From assembly GCA_964442385.1 (NCBI GenBank), contig CAYTYZ010000010.1:1-49688 (forward strand): a DNA stretch of 49,688 nucleotides. Reading direction: 5' to 3'. Each line of letters begins with the position of its first letter. Positions within the stretch are counted from its first letter, which is position 1. The stretch comes from CAYTYZ01 sp964442385. GTDB taxonomy: Bacteria > Patescibacteriota > Microgenomatia > UBA12405. Positions 16,242-24,880 of this stretch are shown here, piece after piece. Both the position numbers and the translations under genes were made by a program. The notes under the pieces were generated by a model, which did no database searches, was not told where the DNA came from, and saw nothing but the letters and a program-made list of their open reading frames with translations.

Positions 16242-16318
16242 CATTTTCCTAACCTATTCTTACAACTCACATAATTTAAATTAGAGGGGACAATGAAGCT
16301 TTCTGGTAGAATTAATCT

Positions 16319-17149
16319 ATGGACAAATATGAAAAAGAATTTTCAGAGTTGTTTAGGCAATTGGCAAAGAATATTCCTGTAAACAGAAGAGAATTAGGTG
16401 AACTTCGGCTCAAAAGATTTGCCGCTATGCTCTATATTTTGTTGGAAGAAAAAGCAGAACATTTCGATTTATTGATAGGAGGTGGAAATAGCGGGATTGC
16501 CGTTCTAGAAATGACAAAGCTGGTATATAAAATAACATCAAAAGTTTTACCACCTATTGTGCTATTTCCTGTTTACCGACAAAGCAACGAACCAAATATA
16601 AGCATAGACATTAACCTTATAAAAGATCAGTTAAAGGATGTGGCTCGTGTCAATCGGGTACTGTTTGTCGATGATGAAATCATGCGTGGCCAAACAGCAA
16701 AACTCTGTTTTGAAACTATTCGAGATTATTTGGGTGATAATGTTAGCCCATGTTTAAGTTGCACTATTGTTGCGGAAAATCATATTTTTGTGTGGAGACA
16801 TGATGTCCCAGGTATAGCCGTCAGATTTCTGCCATTCGCAATGGTTCTCGCAGGTTACAATGGCAATTTTGGATATCTAGTACCAGATGAAACTCTTAAG
16901 TATATGGAGCCAATTATTGGTGCACCTATTGATAGAAACAAGGCAATGGCTTTGCTTTTAGGAGGCAGGGTAAAAGCAAAAAATGTTTCGACTTCCTATT
17001 TTGATACCAATCTTGAATCCAAACTTTTTGAGCAAGTTCCTGAATATGGAAATAAGAAAGCAGAATGCAACAAATATATTGAGGATCTTGTAGAGAAAGG
17101 GATTGACGAATACAGGAAAGGACTTATAGAGTTCAAATATCTTCCTTGA
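16319..17149 (+). CDS. Phosphoribosyltransferase-like protein
   Basis: 276 residues. FDLLIGGGNSGIAVLEM (about 49-65) and VLFVDDEIMRGQT (114-126) are the two landmark elements of type I phosphoribosyltransferases. The second is the PRPP-binding loop, hydrophobic strand, DD(E), then a small-residue turn. The C-terminal 100 residues do not match a known PRT subfamily, so the nucleobase or other acceptor is unknown. It resembles PRT domains of uncharacterised accessory proteins. A TAGAAT box six bases before the ATG supports a leaderless start. Confidence 0.8.
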   Translation: MDKYEKEFSELFRQLAKNIPVNRRELGELRLKRFAAMLYILLEEKAEHFDLLIGGGNSGIAVLEMTKLVYKITSKVLPPIVLFPVYRQSNEPNISIDINLIKDQLKDVARVNRVLFVDDEIMRGQTAKLCFETIRDYLGDNVSPCLSCTIVAENHIFVWRHDVPGIAVRFLPFAMVLAGYNGNFGYLVPDETLKYMEPIIGAPIDRNKAMALLLGGRVKAKNVSTSYFDTNLESKLFEQVPEYGNKKAECNKYIEDLVEKGIDEYRKGLIEFKYLP

Positions 17150-17250
17150 TAGATAATCATAATTTTTCAATTTTTATAATAAATATCTAAGTTTAGTCTA
17201 TCAATTCTAGTACTCTTAAGAAAATACCATTCATATTGCCCGTACATTAG

Positions 17251-17297
17251 TTCCAAACCCGTACCCCACCACAGGCGGGCATGCACGCTTCGAGCAA
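17251..17297 (+). repeat. Dispersed intergenic repeat, family 1
   Basis: TTCCAAACCCGTACCCCACC, spacer, GGCGGGCATGCACGCTTCGAGCAAA. It is well preserved and lies between two same-strand genes, about 65 bases upstream of the -10 at 17362-17367. Confidence 0.8.
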
Positions 17298-17373
17298 ATT
17301 AAAATACCACCTAAAGATACGTAATATAAGTTTGTATAGTATTGTTAAATAGAGGATAAAGTATAATCTCATT

Positions 17374-17991
17374 ATGGAAACACTCCAAAACCTCATCAAC
17401 AAGTTCTTTCCAAATGATACCGATGTAAAGTACAGCAAGGTAACATTAAAAACTACAGGTACTAGTAGTTTAAATAATATCCCACTTTCCTATGGAAAAC
17501 ATTTTTTTCTTAAACCTATTGCTATGGCAGAAACAAATAAAAGATATGTTTTTGACGTCAGAGATTCACTACTATTCCAAAGTAAACTATCAAGTTTGGT
17601 CGGACCTTTCTGGCTTGGTATTCCATCATTTTTGCTATTATATTTTTTACTGAATACCCCTCTCAATTATTCTCTCGTAATTTCATTAACTATGGCAATA
17701 TGTTCTCTGGTCACATCTATCTGGAATATAAGAATTAATCAAGGACTGGTTAACATCTTTGTAATCAACAAAGATTCAGTGACAAAACAGCAAACCGAAG
17801 GGGTAAATCTAATCATTGAAGGAACATTTACAAATCCAAATAGTTTTTCTTTGGCTAATTACGTTCCAACTAATCTATTGACCGCTAATGATAAAATTTT
17901 TAGTGGAAAAATCATCGTCGGTAAAGCATTATCAAGTGGACCTGTTTCTTTAAATTATTCTTACTCTATCAAAACAGTATCGAAGTCTTGA
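17374..17991 (+). CDS. Membrane protein with two central helices, unknown function
   Basis: 205 residues. A soluble N-terminal region of about 80 residues is followed by two adjacent hydrophobic segments (about 83-102 and 105-124) and a soluble, beta-rich C-terminal domain of about 75 residues. The topology puts both soluble parts on the same side of the membrane. No family is recognised. A perfect TATAAT (17362-17367) ends six bases before the ATG, which makes this a clear leaderless example. Confidence 0.65.
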   Translation: METLQNLINKFFPNDTDVKYSKVTLKTTGTSSLNNIPLSYGKHFFLKPIAMAETNKRYVFDVRDSLLFQSKLSSLVGPFWLGIPSFLLLYFLLNTPLNYSLVISLTMAICSLVTSIWNIRINQGLVNIFVINKDSVTKQQTEGVNLIIEGTFTNPNSFSLANYVPTNLLTANDKIFSGKIIVGKALSSGPVSLNYSYSIKTVSKS

Positions 17992-18041
17992 TTGATTCAG
18001 GGACGGCGAGCCAATTAAAGTTGATTTTGTTAAAATGAATA

Positions 18042-18896
18042 ATGCTAGATGGCCACAAAGCTGAGTTAGCTGCTCAACCAACACACAGCACTAATATTCT
18101 GCTTGACTCAAAGACCTTCCTTGCCCATCTAAGTGGTAGAAATTTTCAGGTTTTTCCATCAGAATTACAAACAATCTTAAAATCAAAACTTTCCGCTTGG
18201 ACTGGACTGCAAAAATCTGAAGATGGGGATGGTAACCAATACTTAAATAAACTATTAGCAACTGCCACAATGAAAGTATCACAAGCAGACCAGGATGATC
18301 TTTTTGAAAACAACGGGTTTGAAGTGGCTAGGTTTAGACACATTTTGGGAAAAAATGCCCCTATTTCATTTCCAATCGAATCTGAATATACACCTGAAGA
18401 ACTTGACAGCAAATTTCCCCAAGCAAGCGAAATAAGGGCGATAATTGGTACAGACGCCAGGATTAGACTACATCTACACATAACAGGAGAATTTTATATT
18501 TCAGAAGGTCAGCAGGGAAGAAAAACCATTAGAATAATAAATTCAAGTAGGTCACCTGTAGCAATACAGCAAGATTTAGAAAATCTTCCGCCCGTCTTTC
18601 CAACTACAATAGCTCACCAATTAAATGATGGATCTTATGCAATAGTCACCGACTGGGTCGAGGGGCATTATCCTAAAACAGAAGAAGAAATTACTTTGTG
18701 TGAAAAAGCGATTACCCTCTGGCAACAAGAACACCCCCAAACTCCTTTTGATACGAACCGTTCCAATTTTCTTATAGCACCAACAGAAGGAACCCAAGGG
18801 CCTAAAGTTTATTATGTCGATAAAGATATTGTAGATGAAGTAGTTGAGCATGGACTTGGTGAAATCAGAACTCAGGAAACAGAGGAATTATCATAA
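18042..18896 (+). CDS. Unknown soluble protein, possibly a degenerate kinase-like fold
   Basis: 284 residues, acidic, without membrane segments. The C-terminal part has GSYAIVTDWVEG (about 195-206), like a kinase hinge, and later NRSNFLIAP and VYYVDKDIV. These are spaced like the catalytic-loop Asn and metal-binding Asp of a protein-kinase fold, but no HxD motif is seen. I would not call it a kinase without structure comparison. TAAAAT five bases before the ATG suggests leaderless expression. Confidence 0.6.
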   Translation: MLDGHKAELAAQPTHSTNILLDSKTFLAHLSGRNFQVFPSELQTILKSKLSAWTGLQKSEDGDGNQYLNKLLATATMKVSQADQDDLFENNGFEVARFRHILGKNAPISFPIESEYTPEELDSKFPQASEIRAIIGTDARIRLHLHITGEFYISEGQQGRKTIRIINSSRSPVAIQQDLENLPPVFPTTIAHQLNDGSYAIVTDWVEGHYPKTEEEITLCEKAITLWQQEHPQTPFDTNRSNFLIAPTEGTQGPKVYYVDKDIVDEVVEHGLGEIRTQETEELS

Positions 18897-18978
18897 ATTG
18901 AAAAGATTTACTATAAATTAACCTCCAAATATTTTCTAACTTATTGCACTACGGCAAGCACTAAGTATTCCAACAAAA

Positions 18979-19026
18979 TCCAAACCCATACCCCACCAAA
19001 GGCGCTCAGGCACCCCGTGCGAGCAT
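18979..19026 (+). repeat. Dispersed intergenic repeat, family 1
   Basis: TCCAAACCCATACCCCACC, spacer, GGCGCTCAGGCACCCCGTGCGAGCA. It is located between two same-strand genes and shares the GGCnCTCAGGCACC variant with the copy at 6897-6941, so sub-families exist. Confidence 0.78.
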
Positions 19027-19102
19027 ATTAAACAATTCGCCATAAGCAAAAGCGATTGGATCTTCATATAACCATGAGTTATATATGTGGTATAAAAGTC
19101 TA

Positions 19103-20365
19103 ATGGTAAACGAAGAACACTCTACAGGTAATCCTAATTTATCACCTGATGTCGTAGATGCACTTAAATTGGACAAGGTGAAACAAGCAGTTTATACAGA
19201 TTTGGCTTTGGCAATTTTAAAAAGAGCAAAAAGACCACTAAAAATTCGTTTTGAGGGTCAAGAAGATTTTCATAGTGGCAGTAAAGAATCGACAATAGAT
19301 ACTACAATTAGAGTATTAGCAGAGACTCATAACGAATTGGCAAGGAGCCATAAAACTGGAGCAACTGGAGAGCCACTAATAGTTTTTGAAAGTCAGGAAC
19401 ATTATGATCTATTATCAACAGGTGGGCTAGCTGCATTATCACCTGAGCAGGCAAGAGTTGCTTTGGAGCATTTACAGTTTAAAGACAGAGTTACGGAGGT
19501 CACTAGGGGAGTAGCAAATATTATCTTAAAAAAACAACAAGAAGCAAAAAGTTCAGGTAATTTGGCTCAATATATGATGTGGAAATCAGCAACTCATTTT
19601 ATCTCCGAAGATTTTGTAAGCGGAATGGGAATATATATGACTGAAGATGGAAGTATTCCTGATCCGGAAAAATTTGTTGATTATGTAATTGAATCTCAAC
19701 CAAGTTGGCAAGCCGAAGCCAAAATGGTATACAGGTTGGAAGAAATGTTAAAAACAATGCCTGATGAAGAAGGTAAGGTTAAAGTTGCGTTAGCCCGTTT
19801 ACCCAAAGAAATAGACCAGAACAGACCAGTAAGAATTATGGTGCAATTTCCAACAGGTACTTACAAAGGATATGGTGGTAGGGCTTTAGAAACAAATGAT
19901 ACTGAATTGTTTTTATATTCCGGTCCGGATGCTCCGGTATGTGTTCAGGATGCTTATTATCGACTTTATACACTCACCAGGGTTAAAAACGGTGAAAAGT
20001 ATTTACCTAGACCATTTTACATTCGATCGATGGTTTTTGAAGGGGTTGAGGGGCAGGAAGATTTTCCCGAAGCGGCAAGACAGTATCTAGAGCTATCTTT
20101 CGCCGATGGTTCAGATCCGATATTGCCACCTGTAGTAAAAGATTTAACAAAAATAGGTGTTACCTTGCTAGCAAGGTCAAAATCCGCAATTGATGATTCG
20201 GATTTGGATCAGATTGTAACTGACGAAGATGGTTTGGCACATTTTAAGTTAGGAGTGGACGCTCAGGGTTATCCGATAAGACAAGATACGGTTCAGTACG
20301 CAATGAGAGCTTTGTTGGGCGGATATTCAAACGTAAAAAATTTTTTATTAAACGATTTTGTCTAG
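19103..20365 (+). CDS. Unknown 420-residue soluble protein
   Basis: No recognisable family, signal peptide or membrane segment. The N-terminal half is predicted helical and charged. The C-terminal half contains VRIMVQFPTGTYKGYGG and AYYRLYTLTRV, which read as beta-rich. I place the start at ATG 19103 (MVNEEHS), because a TATAAA box at 19091-19096 lies inside the longer frame from 19085 and is spaced six bases from 19103, the usual leaderless distance here. Confidence 0.65.
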   Translation: MVNEEHSTGNPNLSPDVVDALKLDKVKQAVYTDLALAILKRAKRPLKIRFEGQEDFHSGSKESTIDTTIRVLAETHNELARSHKTGATGEPLIVFESQEHYDLLSTGGLAALSPEQARVALEHLQFKDRVTEVTRGVANIILKKQQEAKSSGNLAQYMMWKSATHFISEDFVSGMGIYMTEDGSIPDPEKFVDYVIESQPSWQAEAKMVYRLEEMLKTMPDEEGKVKVALARLPKEIDQNRPVRIMVQFPTGTYKGYGGRALETNDTELFLYSGPDAPVCVQDAYYRLYTLTRVKNGEKYLPRPFYIRSMVFEGVEGQEDFPEAARQYLELSFADGSDPILPPVVKDLTKIGVTLLARSKSAIDDSDLDQIVTDEDGLAHFKLGVDAQGYPIRQDTVQYAMRALLGGYSNVKNFLLNDFV

Positions 20366-20415
20366 TAATCTATTTAGTTCCTCCAAGTCAATCACAACCA
20401 GTTTACTATTAGTAT

Positions 20416-20880
20416 ATGTCTGTTGCAAATAATCTTAAATTAGTTTTAGAAGTAACAACTGCCTTGGACAGTCATAAAGTTTACACTTGGCTATTTGGTG
20501 GCTGGGCCGAAGAACTACAAGGAATTATTTCACCCAGAATTCACAAAGATATAGACTTGCTTTATCCAGCACCAAATTTTGATATTTTGGACAAATTGCT
20601 TCTTAGCGATGTTCTAGAGATTAGGGAAATTAAAGCCAAGCACTTTATTCACAAAAGAGCTTTTTTATATCACGGTATAATGATTGAAGTTATCCTGCTC
20701 CAAAAAGATAATTCTCAGTATTTCACTAATTTTTTTGGTCAAAAGATATTTTATTGGCCCAAAGATAGTCTAGAGGAACTCAATTTCCAAAAACAAAAAA
20801 TCCGCATTGCTAGTGTTGAAACATTACAATTGTATCGACTCAATCACGATGCATATGCTTATGAATTACTAAATAGTTGA
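20416..20880 (+). CDS. Nucleotidyltransferase (LinB/ANT-like)
   Basis: A 154-residue minimal nucleotidyltransferase. WLFGGWAEELQGIISPRIHKDIDLLYP (about 24-50) has the GGWA.E...G...R.H.DIDL pattern of lincosamide/aminoglycoside nucleotidyltransferase-type enzymes, with the metal-binding DxD as DID. The later IMIEVILL provides the third carboxylate strand. The substrate is unknown; antibiotic modification is possible but not shown. TACTAT six bases before the ATG marks a leaderless start. A second copy, broken by a stop, lies at 24266-24730 with a similar upstream region, and an ABC-F gene is between them. Confidence 0.85.
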   Translation: MSVANNLKLVLEVTTALDSHKVYTWLFGGWAEELQGIISPRIHKDIDLLYPAPNFDILDKLLLSDVLEIREIKAKHFIHKRAFLYHGIMIEVILLQKDNSQYFTNFFGQKIFYWPKDSLEELNFQKQKIRIASVETLQLYRLNHDAYAYELLNS

Positions 20881-20882
20881 AA

Positions 20883-20920
20883 CTCCAAACCCTTACCCCA
20901 CAAAGGCGAGCACACAAGGC
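20883..20920 (+). repeat. Shortened family 1 repeat
   Basis: CTCCAAACCCTTACCCCAC, spacer, GGCGAGCACACAAGGC. It has lost the second half of the hairpin. It lies directly upstream of the ABC-F leader promoter. Confidence 0.65.
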
Positions 20921-20928
20921 CCATAATA

Positions 20929-20956
20929 TAGACAATCATATATTACTTGCTATAAT
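20929..20956 (+). promoter_or_regulatory. Promoter of the ABC-F leader RNA
   Basis: TAGACA (20929-20934), a 16-base spacer, and a perfect TATAAT (20951-20956). Unlike most genes here, this promoter lies about 140 bases upstream of the start codon and drives a structured leader. Confidence 0.7.
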
Positions 20957-20998
20957 CTAGTTGTGAAACTAAACTAAAACGTCAACCTATACGCCCGA

Positions 20999-21087
20999 GC
21001 AGTCGCCGGGACTGGTGTTTTAGTATCCCCAATCTATTTTATTACTAATCAACTAAAAGCCAGTCGAAAGACTGGCTTTTTTGTTTT
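20999..21087 (+). promoter_or_regulatory. Transcription attenuator in front of the ABC-F gene
   Basis: GCCAGTC (21059-21065) and GACTGGC (21070-21076) form a seven-base-pair stem with a GAAA loop, followed by TTTTTTGTTTT, a textbook intrinsic terminator ending eight bases before the ATG. Upstream, CAGTC (21000-21004) pairs with GACTG (21010-21014). That upstream GACTGG (21010-21015) is also fully complementary to CCAGTC (21060-21065) of the terminator. The same six bases can therefore join either an antiterminator or the terminator. A four-codon frame from GTG 20963 lies at the leader start. ABC-F genes in other bacteria are often controlled by such ribosome-sensing attenuators. Confidence 0.75.
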
Positions 21088-21094
21088 AAAAAAT

Positions 21095-22558
21095 ATGAAA
21101 CTACAAATTAATAAATTATCCAAGGAGTACCAAGATCATCAAGTTTTGAAAGGAATAAACATAACCATTCAGGACAGGGATTTTATTGGTCTAATCGGGC
21201 CAAATGGTAGTGGCAAAACCACTTTATTAAAAATTATTGCGGGCATTGAAGTTCCAACAGATGGTTCTATTACAAAAATTCCGCAAAACTTTACCATTGG
21301 TTACATTCCTCAGGTAAGTGACTTTCAAAACGACCTAACTATTCTTGAATGTCTTGCCAGTGGTGAAGACTATAAAACATTTATAGCCTTAGATAAATTA
21401 GGACTAAACGATATTGCCCTTAAGAAGTTTGGGAATTTATCCAGTGGGCAAAAAACCAAGATATATTTAGCTAGGATTCTATTAGAAACTCCTGACCTAC
21501 TAATACTTGACGAACCAACTAACCATCTAGACTCTGAATCTTTAAAATGGCTAGAAGAATATTTAAAAAGTTACCAAGGAGCCTGCCTGGTCGTATCACA
21601 TGATAGACGTTTTTTAGACAATACAGTTACAAAAATCTTTGAATTAAATGATGGTGATATAAAGATCTATGGTGGTAATTATTCCTTTTATAAACAACAG
21701 AAAAATATTGGAATAGAGGCGCAAGAAAGGATGTACGTTGACCAAGAAAAAAGATCAAAGCGGCTGATCAATAGGGTAATGACCATGAAAAATAAAACTC
21801 GTCAACTCGAGGCTGTTACCAATGGATCAGACCATTATATGCGTCGAAAAGCCGCCAAATCTGCTAGTAGAGCCAAATCTACAGAAAAAATGTTGTTGAA
21901 ACAACTTGATGAAAAAGGTGTTGAGAAACCAGTTTTAATTCCAGAATTATCAGTGTTATTTAAACCCAGGCGAAGTAGTAGTCAGTCGGTAGCCTATTTA
22001 AAAAATGTTAGCGTCAGTTTTGGCAAACAGAAAGTAATTAATAACTTGTCCTTACTGATTAACCAAGGTGAAAGAATTACGATACTTGGACCAAATGGCT
22101 CAGGCAAATCCACCTTGATTAGACTAATTTTAAATCAAGTCCAGCCAAATACTGGTAAAATTGAATACGGTAACAATATCGATGTCGGATATTTACCCCA
22201 AGAACACATTAAAATTGAATCCGAACTATCTACCCTGGATTACTTAACTTCTAATTCAAAAATTGACCAAACTTCTGCTTTTAGACTAGCAAAGCGTTTT
22301 TTATTTTCAGATGATGATATCAAATTATCAGTTAATAAGCTTAGCAGTGGTCAGAAATCCAAACTGGCACTAGCGACTATCATGTCATCCGGCGCCAACT
22401 TTATTATCTTGGATGAACCAACCAACTATCTAGATATTCCGTCTAGAGAAGCCTTGGAATCAGCTCTGGTATCTTATGACGGTACACTTTTAGTTGTCTC
22501 ACACGATAGATATTTTTTAGATCGGATAGGTCTTACCAAAATTATTAACTTGAATTAG
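21095..22558 (+). CDS. ABC-F ribosome-associated ATPase
   Basis: 487 residues with two ATPase domains in one chain and no membrane segment, the ABC-F plan. Domain 1 has GPNGSGKTT, LSSGQKTK and LLILDEPTNHLD. Domain 2 has GPNGSGKSTL, LSSGQKSK and FIILDEPTNYLD. Between them is a charged linker (about 205-285) rich in K and R, the part that reaches into the ribosomal exit site in this family. ABC-F proteins relieve stalled ribosomes or protect against ribosome-targeting antibiotics. The attenuator leader points to induction by ribosome stress. Whether it is a resistance factor or a translation factor of the EttA/Uup kind is open. Confidence 0.92.
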   Translation: MKLQINKLSKEYQDHQVLKGINITIQDRDFIGLIGPNGSGKTTLLKIIAGIEVPTDGSITKIPQNFTIGYIPQVSDFQNDLTILECLASGEDYKTFIALDKLGLNDIALKKFGNLSSGQKTKIYLARILLETPDLLILDEPTNHLDSESLKWLEEYLKSYQGACLVVSHDRRFLDNTVTKIFELNDGDIKIYGGNYSFYKQQKNIGIEAQERMYVDQEKRSKRLINRVMTMKNKTRQLEAVTNGSDHYMRRKAAKSASRAKSTEKMLLKQLDEKGVEKPVLIPELSVLFKPRRSSSQSVAYLKNVSVSFGKQKVINNLSLLINQGERITILGPNGSGKSTLIRLILNQVQPNTGKIEYGNNIDVGYLPQEHIKIESELSTLDYLTSNSKIDQTSAFRLAKRFLFSDDDIKLSVNKLSSGQKSKLALATIMSSGANFIILDEPTNYLDIPSREALESALVSYDGTLLVVSHDRYFLDRIGLTKIINLN

Positions 22559-22748
22559 CCGTAAGGATTTACTCCAAAACCACGCCTAGCTTTTACCCTA
22601 AATAATCGCCTTAAAACGTAACTCCCTGACAAGCTTACTAAGATAACCCAAAATATTGTGAAGCAAATAATAGACCTGCTTCGTTAATGCATTGGGATGG
22701 AATTTTATTAGTTTATGTATTTTGGGATAAGTTGTGGGATATTTAATT

Positions 22749-23816
22749 ATGCAACTACCCAAATCTTTAACAACTGTCACTCGTCTCTCAAAAATCAGCA
22801 CTTTGGTACTTTTTGTTTCTCTGCCATTTATTGGTGCTTACAAAGGCTACCTTTTGGGTAAATCAGAAGTAATTCCAGCCATTTGTCCTATTCAGTCACT
22901 ACCCACCCTTGTTTCTCAAAAGCCAACTGCCATGCCTATACTCAAACCAGTTATCCATGAGTTAGGGCAAGTGCCTGTGATAACCAGACAAATTACTTAC
23001 CAAAATGAAAATACGATCTTTTTAAGAGATTTTAAAAATAATAAACTATCTCCAGAGAAAAATTTAGTATCTGCTGATAATGCAATCAGCTCCTATTCTG
23101 TAAGTCCAAATTTTAAATATGTCGCTTATACTTATCTTTCTTCCGTTTTAAATAAAAGTACCCAAGATATGGGCGGTGTAGGCGACGAAGTTGCTATAAA
23201 AGATATTGCTTCTGGTAAATCAAAAGTTATTTTGTCTGGATTAAGTAAAAATACATTAGTAGCCACACTCTCCTTTAGTCCTAAATCGGACAAATTATTT
23301 ATTGGACTTGATAACAATGACTTCTATTTTTATACGATTTCTAGTAGCAAACTGGTAAAAATCTATTCTGGTTCTAGTGATACCGGAAGTAATTTTTGTC
23401 GTGGATATTATCTAATCGATGAATCACCAGATACAAGGAATATACTTATCAGAAATCGATGTTTTGAAGGAAGTAGCATGTTTATCTTCAACCTTAACTC
23501 AAAAATATTTACCAAGGTTGGTGGTGGTTATGGTGAAGGTACCAATATTATTAAATTCCTAAATAACAAAGAGATCTATGGATATAGCTATGGTCAATCG
23601 ACAAAATACTTAAAACTAGATCTAAAAGGAAATATTATCCAGGAACTACCAACACCAACCGAAGCCACGCAGGTTCTTTTTAATTTATATTCCGAAGATG
23701 GTACAACTTTTATTGCCAATGAATTAAAAAGCCGTGTTCCAAACGAAGTTTATTCAGACAATCGCCAAAATGTTGGCACCAATATTAAAGATATCAAGTT
23801 TTATCCATCAAGATAG
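22749..23816 (+). CDS. Membrane-anchored beta-propeller-like protein
   Basis: About 355 residues. One hydrophobic segment near the N-terminus (about 15-35, following a short basic stretch) acts as signal anchor, and the rest should lie outside the cytoplasm. The exterior part contains repeated strands of WD40/TolB-like type (SYSVSPNFKYVAYTYL, TLSFSPKSDKLFIGLD, NDFYFYTISSSKLVKIY), suggesting a propeller. The function is probably binding rather than catalysis. I take ATG 22749; GTG 22734 is an in-frame alternative. The 190-base gap upstream (22559-22748) shows no clear element. Confidence 0.7.
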   Translation: MQLPKSLTTVTRLSKISTLVLFVSLPFIGAYKGYLLGKSEVIPAICPIQSLPTLVSQKPTAMPILKPVIHELGQVPVITRQITYQNENTIFLRDFKNNKLSPEKNLVSADNAISSYSVSPNFKYVAYTYLSSVLNKSTQDMGGVGDEVAIKDIASGKSKVILSGLSKNTLVATLSFSPKSDKLFIGLDNNDFYFYTISSSKLVKIYSGSSDTGSNFCRGYYLIDESPDTRNILIRNRCFEGSSMFIFNLNSKIFTKVGGGYGEGTNIIKFLNNKEIYGYSYGQSTKYLKLDLKGNIIQELPTPTEATQVLFNLYSEDGTTFIANELKSRVPNEVYSDNRQNVGTNIKDIKFYPSR

Positions 23817-23869
23817 GGAATTAGTGTTAGTAATCTCTTAGATTTTAACGGTATTTAGTGGTACTTACT

Positions 23870-23917
23870 CCACAAACCTGTACCCAGCCAAAGAGGGGAG
23901 GCACGATGCGAGACAGG
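23870..23917 (+). repeat. Diverged family 1 repeat
   Basis: TCCACAAACCTGTACCCAGCC, spacer, GAGGGGAGGCACGATGCGAGACA. The first and last blocks are recognisable while the central hairpin has eroded. Confidence 0.6.
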
Positions 23918-23949
23918 CAAATTAACCACCTCAGTGTTATTATCTTCAT

Positions 23950-24183
23950 ATGTTCATAGAAATTATTGGCTGGCTGGGAACAGGATTGGTACTTTTAGCA
24001 TATTTATTAATAGAGCTTAAAAAAATTAAGTCTGAATCACTTCTATACCAATTGCTAAACCTTTTTGGTGCACTTGGCATCATAATTAACTCCTATGTCC
24101 ATTTGGCCATACCGTCAGTCGCCCTAAATATTATCTGGCTACTTATTGCTCTTTATTGCTTAGTAAGCAACTCCAAAAAATAG
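23950..24183 (+). CDS. CBU_0592-like small membrane protein
   Basis: 77 residues, three hydrophobic segments (about 4-22, 34-52 and 55-72). The pattern IGWLGTGLVLLAYLL, then SLLYQLLNLFGALGIIINS and PSVALNIIWLLIALY, matches the small CBU_0592-type family of bacterial membrane proteins of unknown role. TATTAT six bases before the ATG fits leaderless expression. Confidence 0.75.
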   Translation: MFIEIIGWLGTGLVLLAYLLIELKKIKSESLLYQLLNLFGALGIIINSYVHLAIPSVALNIIWLLIALYCLVSNSKK

Positions 24184-24265
24184 GTTCTGCCCAAACCTTG
24201 TTCTATTTAGGCGGGTATTTATTTAGGTCATCCAACTGAATCAAGACCAGTTTACTATATAGTAT

Positions 24266-24730
24266 ATGTCAAACACAAATAATCTTGAGTTTGTTTTTGA
24301 TGTAATAGATATTCTTAACAAACAAAAAATCCGTACTTGGTTATTTGGTGGCTGGGCAGAAGAACTACAAGGAATTATTTCACCAAAAATTCATAAAGAT
24401 ATAGACCTCCTTTATCCAGCCCATGATTTTGATGATTTAGATAAATTGTTTCTTAACAAAAATCTTGAGATTAAAGAAATTAAGGCCAAGCACTTCAATC
24501 ACAAAAGAGCATTTTTTTATTAAGACATAATGATTGAAGTTATTCTGCTCCAAAAAGATAATTCTCAGTATTTCACTAATTATTTTGGAAAAAAGATACT
24601 TTTTTGGCCTAAAAACTGCTTAAAGGAACTAAATTTTCGAAACCAAAAAATCCGCATTGCTAGCGTTGAAACACTACACTTTTACAGAAAGAATCATGAT
24701 GCTTATTCTTATGAATTACTGAGTTGTTGA
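24266..24730 (+). pseudogene. Second nucleotidyltransferase copy, interrupted by one stop codon
   Basis: A close paralogue of 20416-20880 over its whole length (WLFGGWAEELQGII, HKDIDLLYPA, IMIEVILLQKDNSQYF, KIRIASVETL). A TAA at 24521-24523 replaces the histidine codon of the intact copy, and the frame then continues unbroken to 24730. Everything up to and including the DID metal site precedes the stop. Upstream, ACCAGTTTACTAT and nearby bases match the other copy, so the duplication included the promoter. The gene is probably inactive; restart at ATG 24530 would give a fragment without the catalytic residues. Confidence 0.85.
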
Positions 24731-24754
24731 AATTCCAAATTAAAACCTATAATA

Positions 24755-24783
24755 TTGACTTATACCAAAATATGTGTTATAAT
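24755..24783 (+). promoter_or_regulatory. Promoter of the second hammerhead-linked gene
   Basis: TTGACT (24755-24760), a 17-base spacer, and a perfect TATAAT (24778-24783). Bases 24742-24759 are identical to 1137-1154 in front of the first hammerhead-linked gene. Transcription from here gives a leader of about 90 bases. Confidence 0.8.
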
Positions 24784-24788
24784 AACAC

Positions 24789-24829
24789 ATTAGATAAATT
24801 CAGCAATAACGCGCTGGGTACTGTCTAAT
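24789..24829 (+). promoter_or_regulatory. Hairpin at the start of the 24881 leader
   Basis: ATTAGAT (24789-24795) pairs with GTCTAAT (24823-24829), with an inner CAGC/GCTG stem. It lies at the very 5' end of the predicted transcript, where it could block 5' degradation. Confidence 0.5.
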
Positions 24830-24880
24830 TTTCAATCGCACCTTAACGTTTTGGCATCAACAAATAGGAGGACAATCAAC

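Noticed and set aside
4068..17335. Short match ATACGTAATATAA...TTGT at about 4068 and 17318
   Set aside because: About twenty AT-rich bases with mismatches in two copies only; chance cannot be excluded.
24521..24523. Reassigned or read-through TAA codon
   Set aside because: TAA ends most other genes in the window, and known recoding in candidate phyla concerns TGA. The intact duplicate makes a simple pseudogene more likely.
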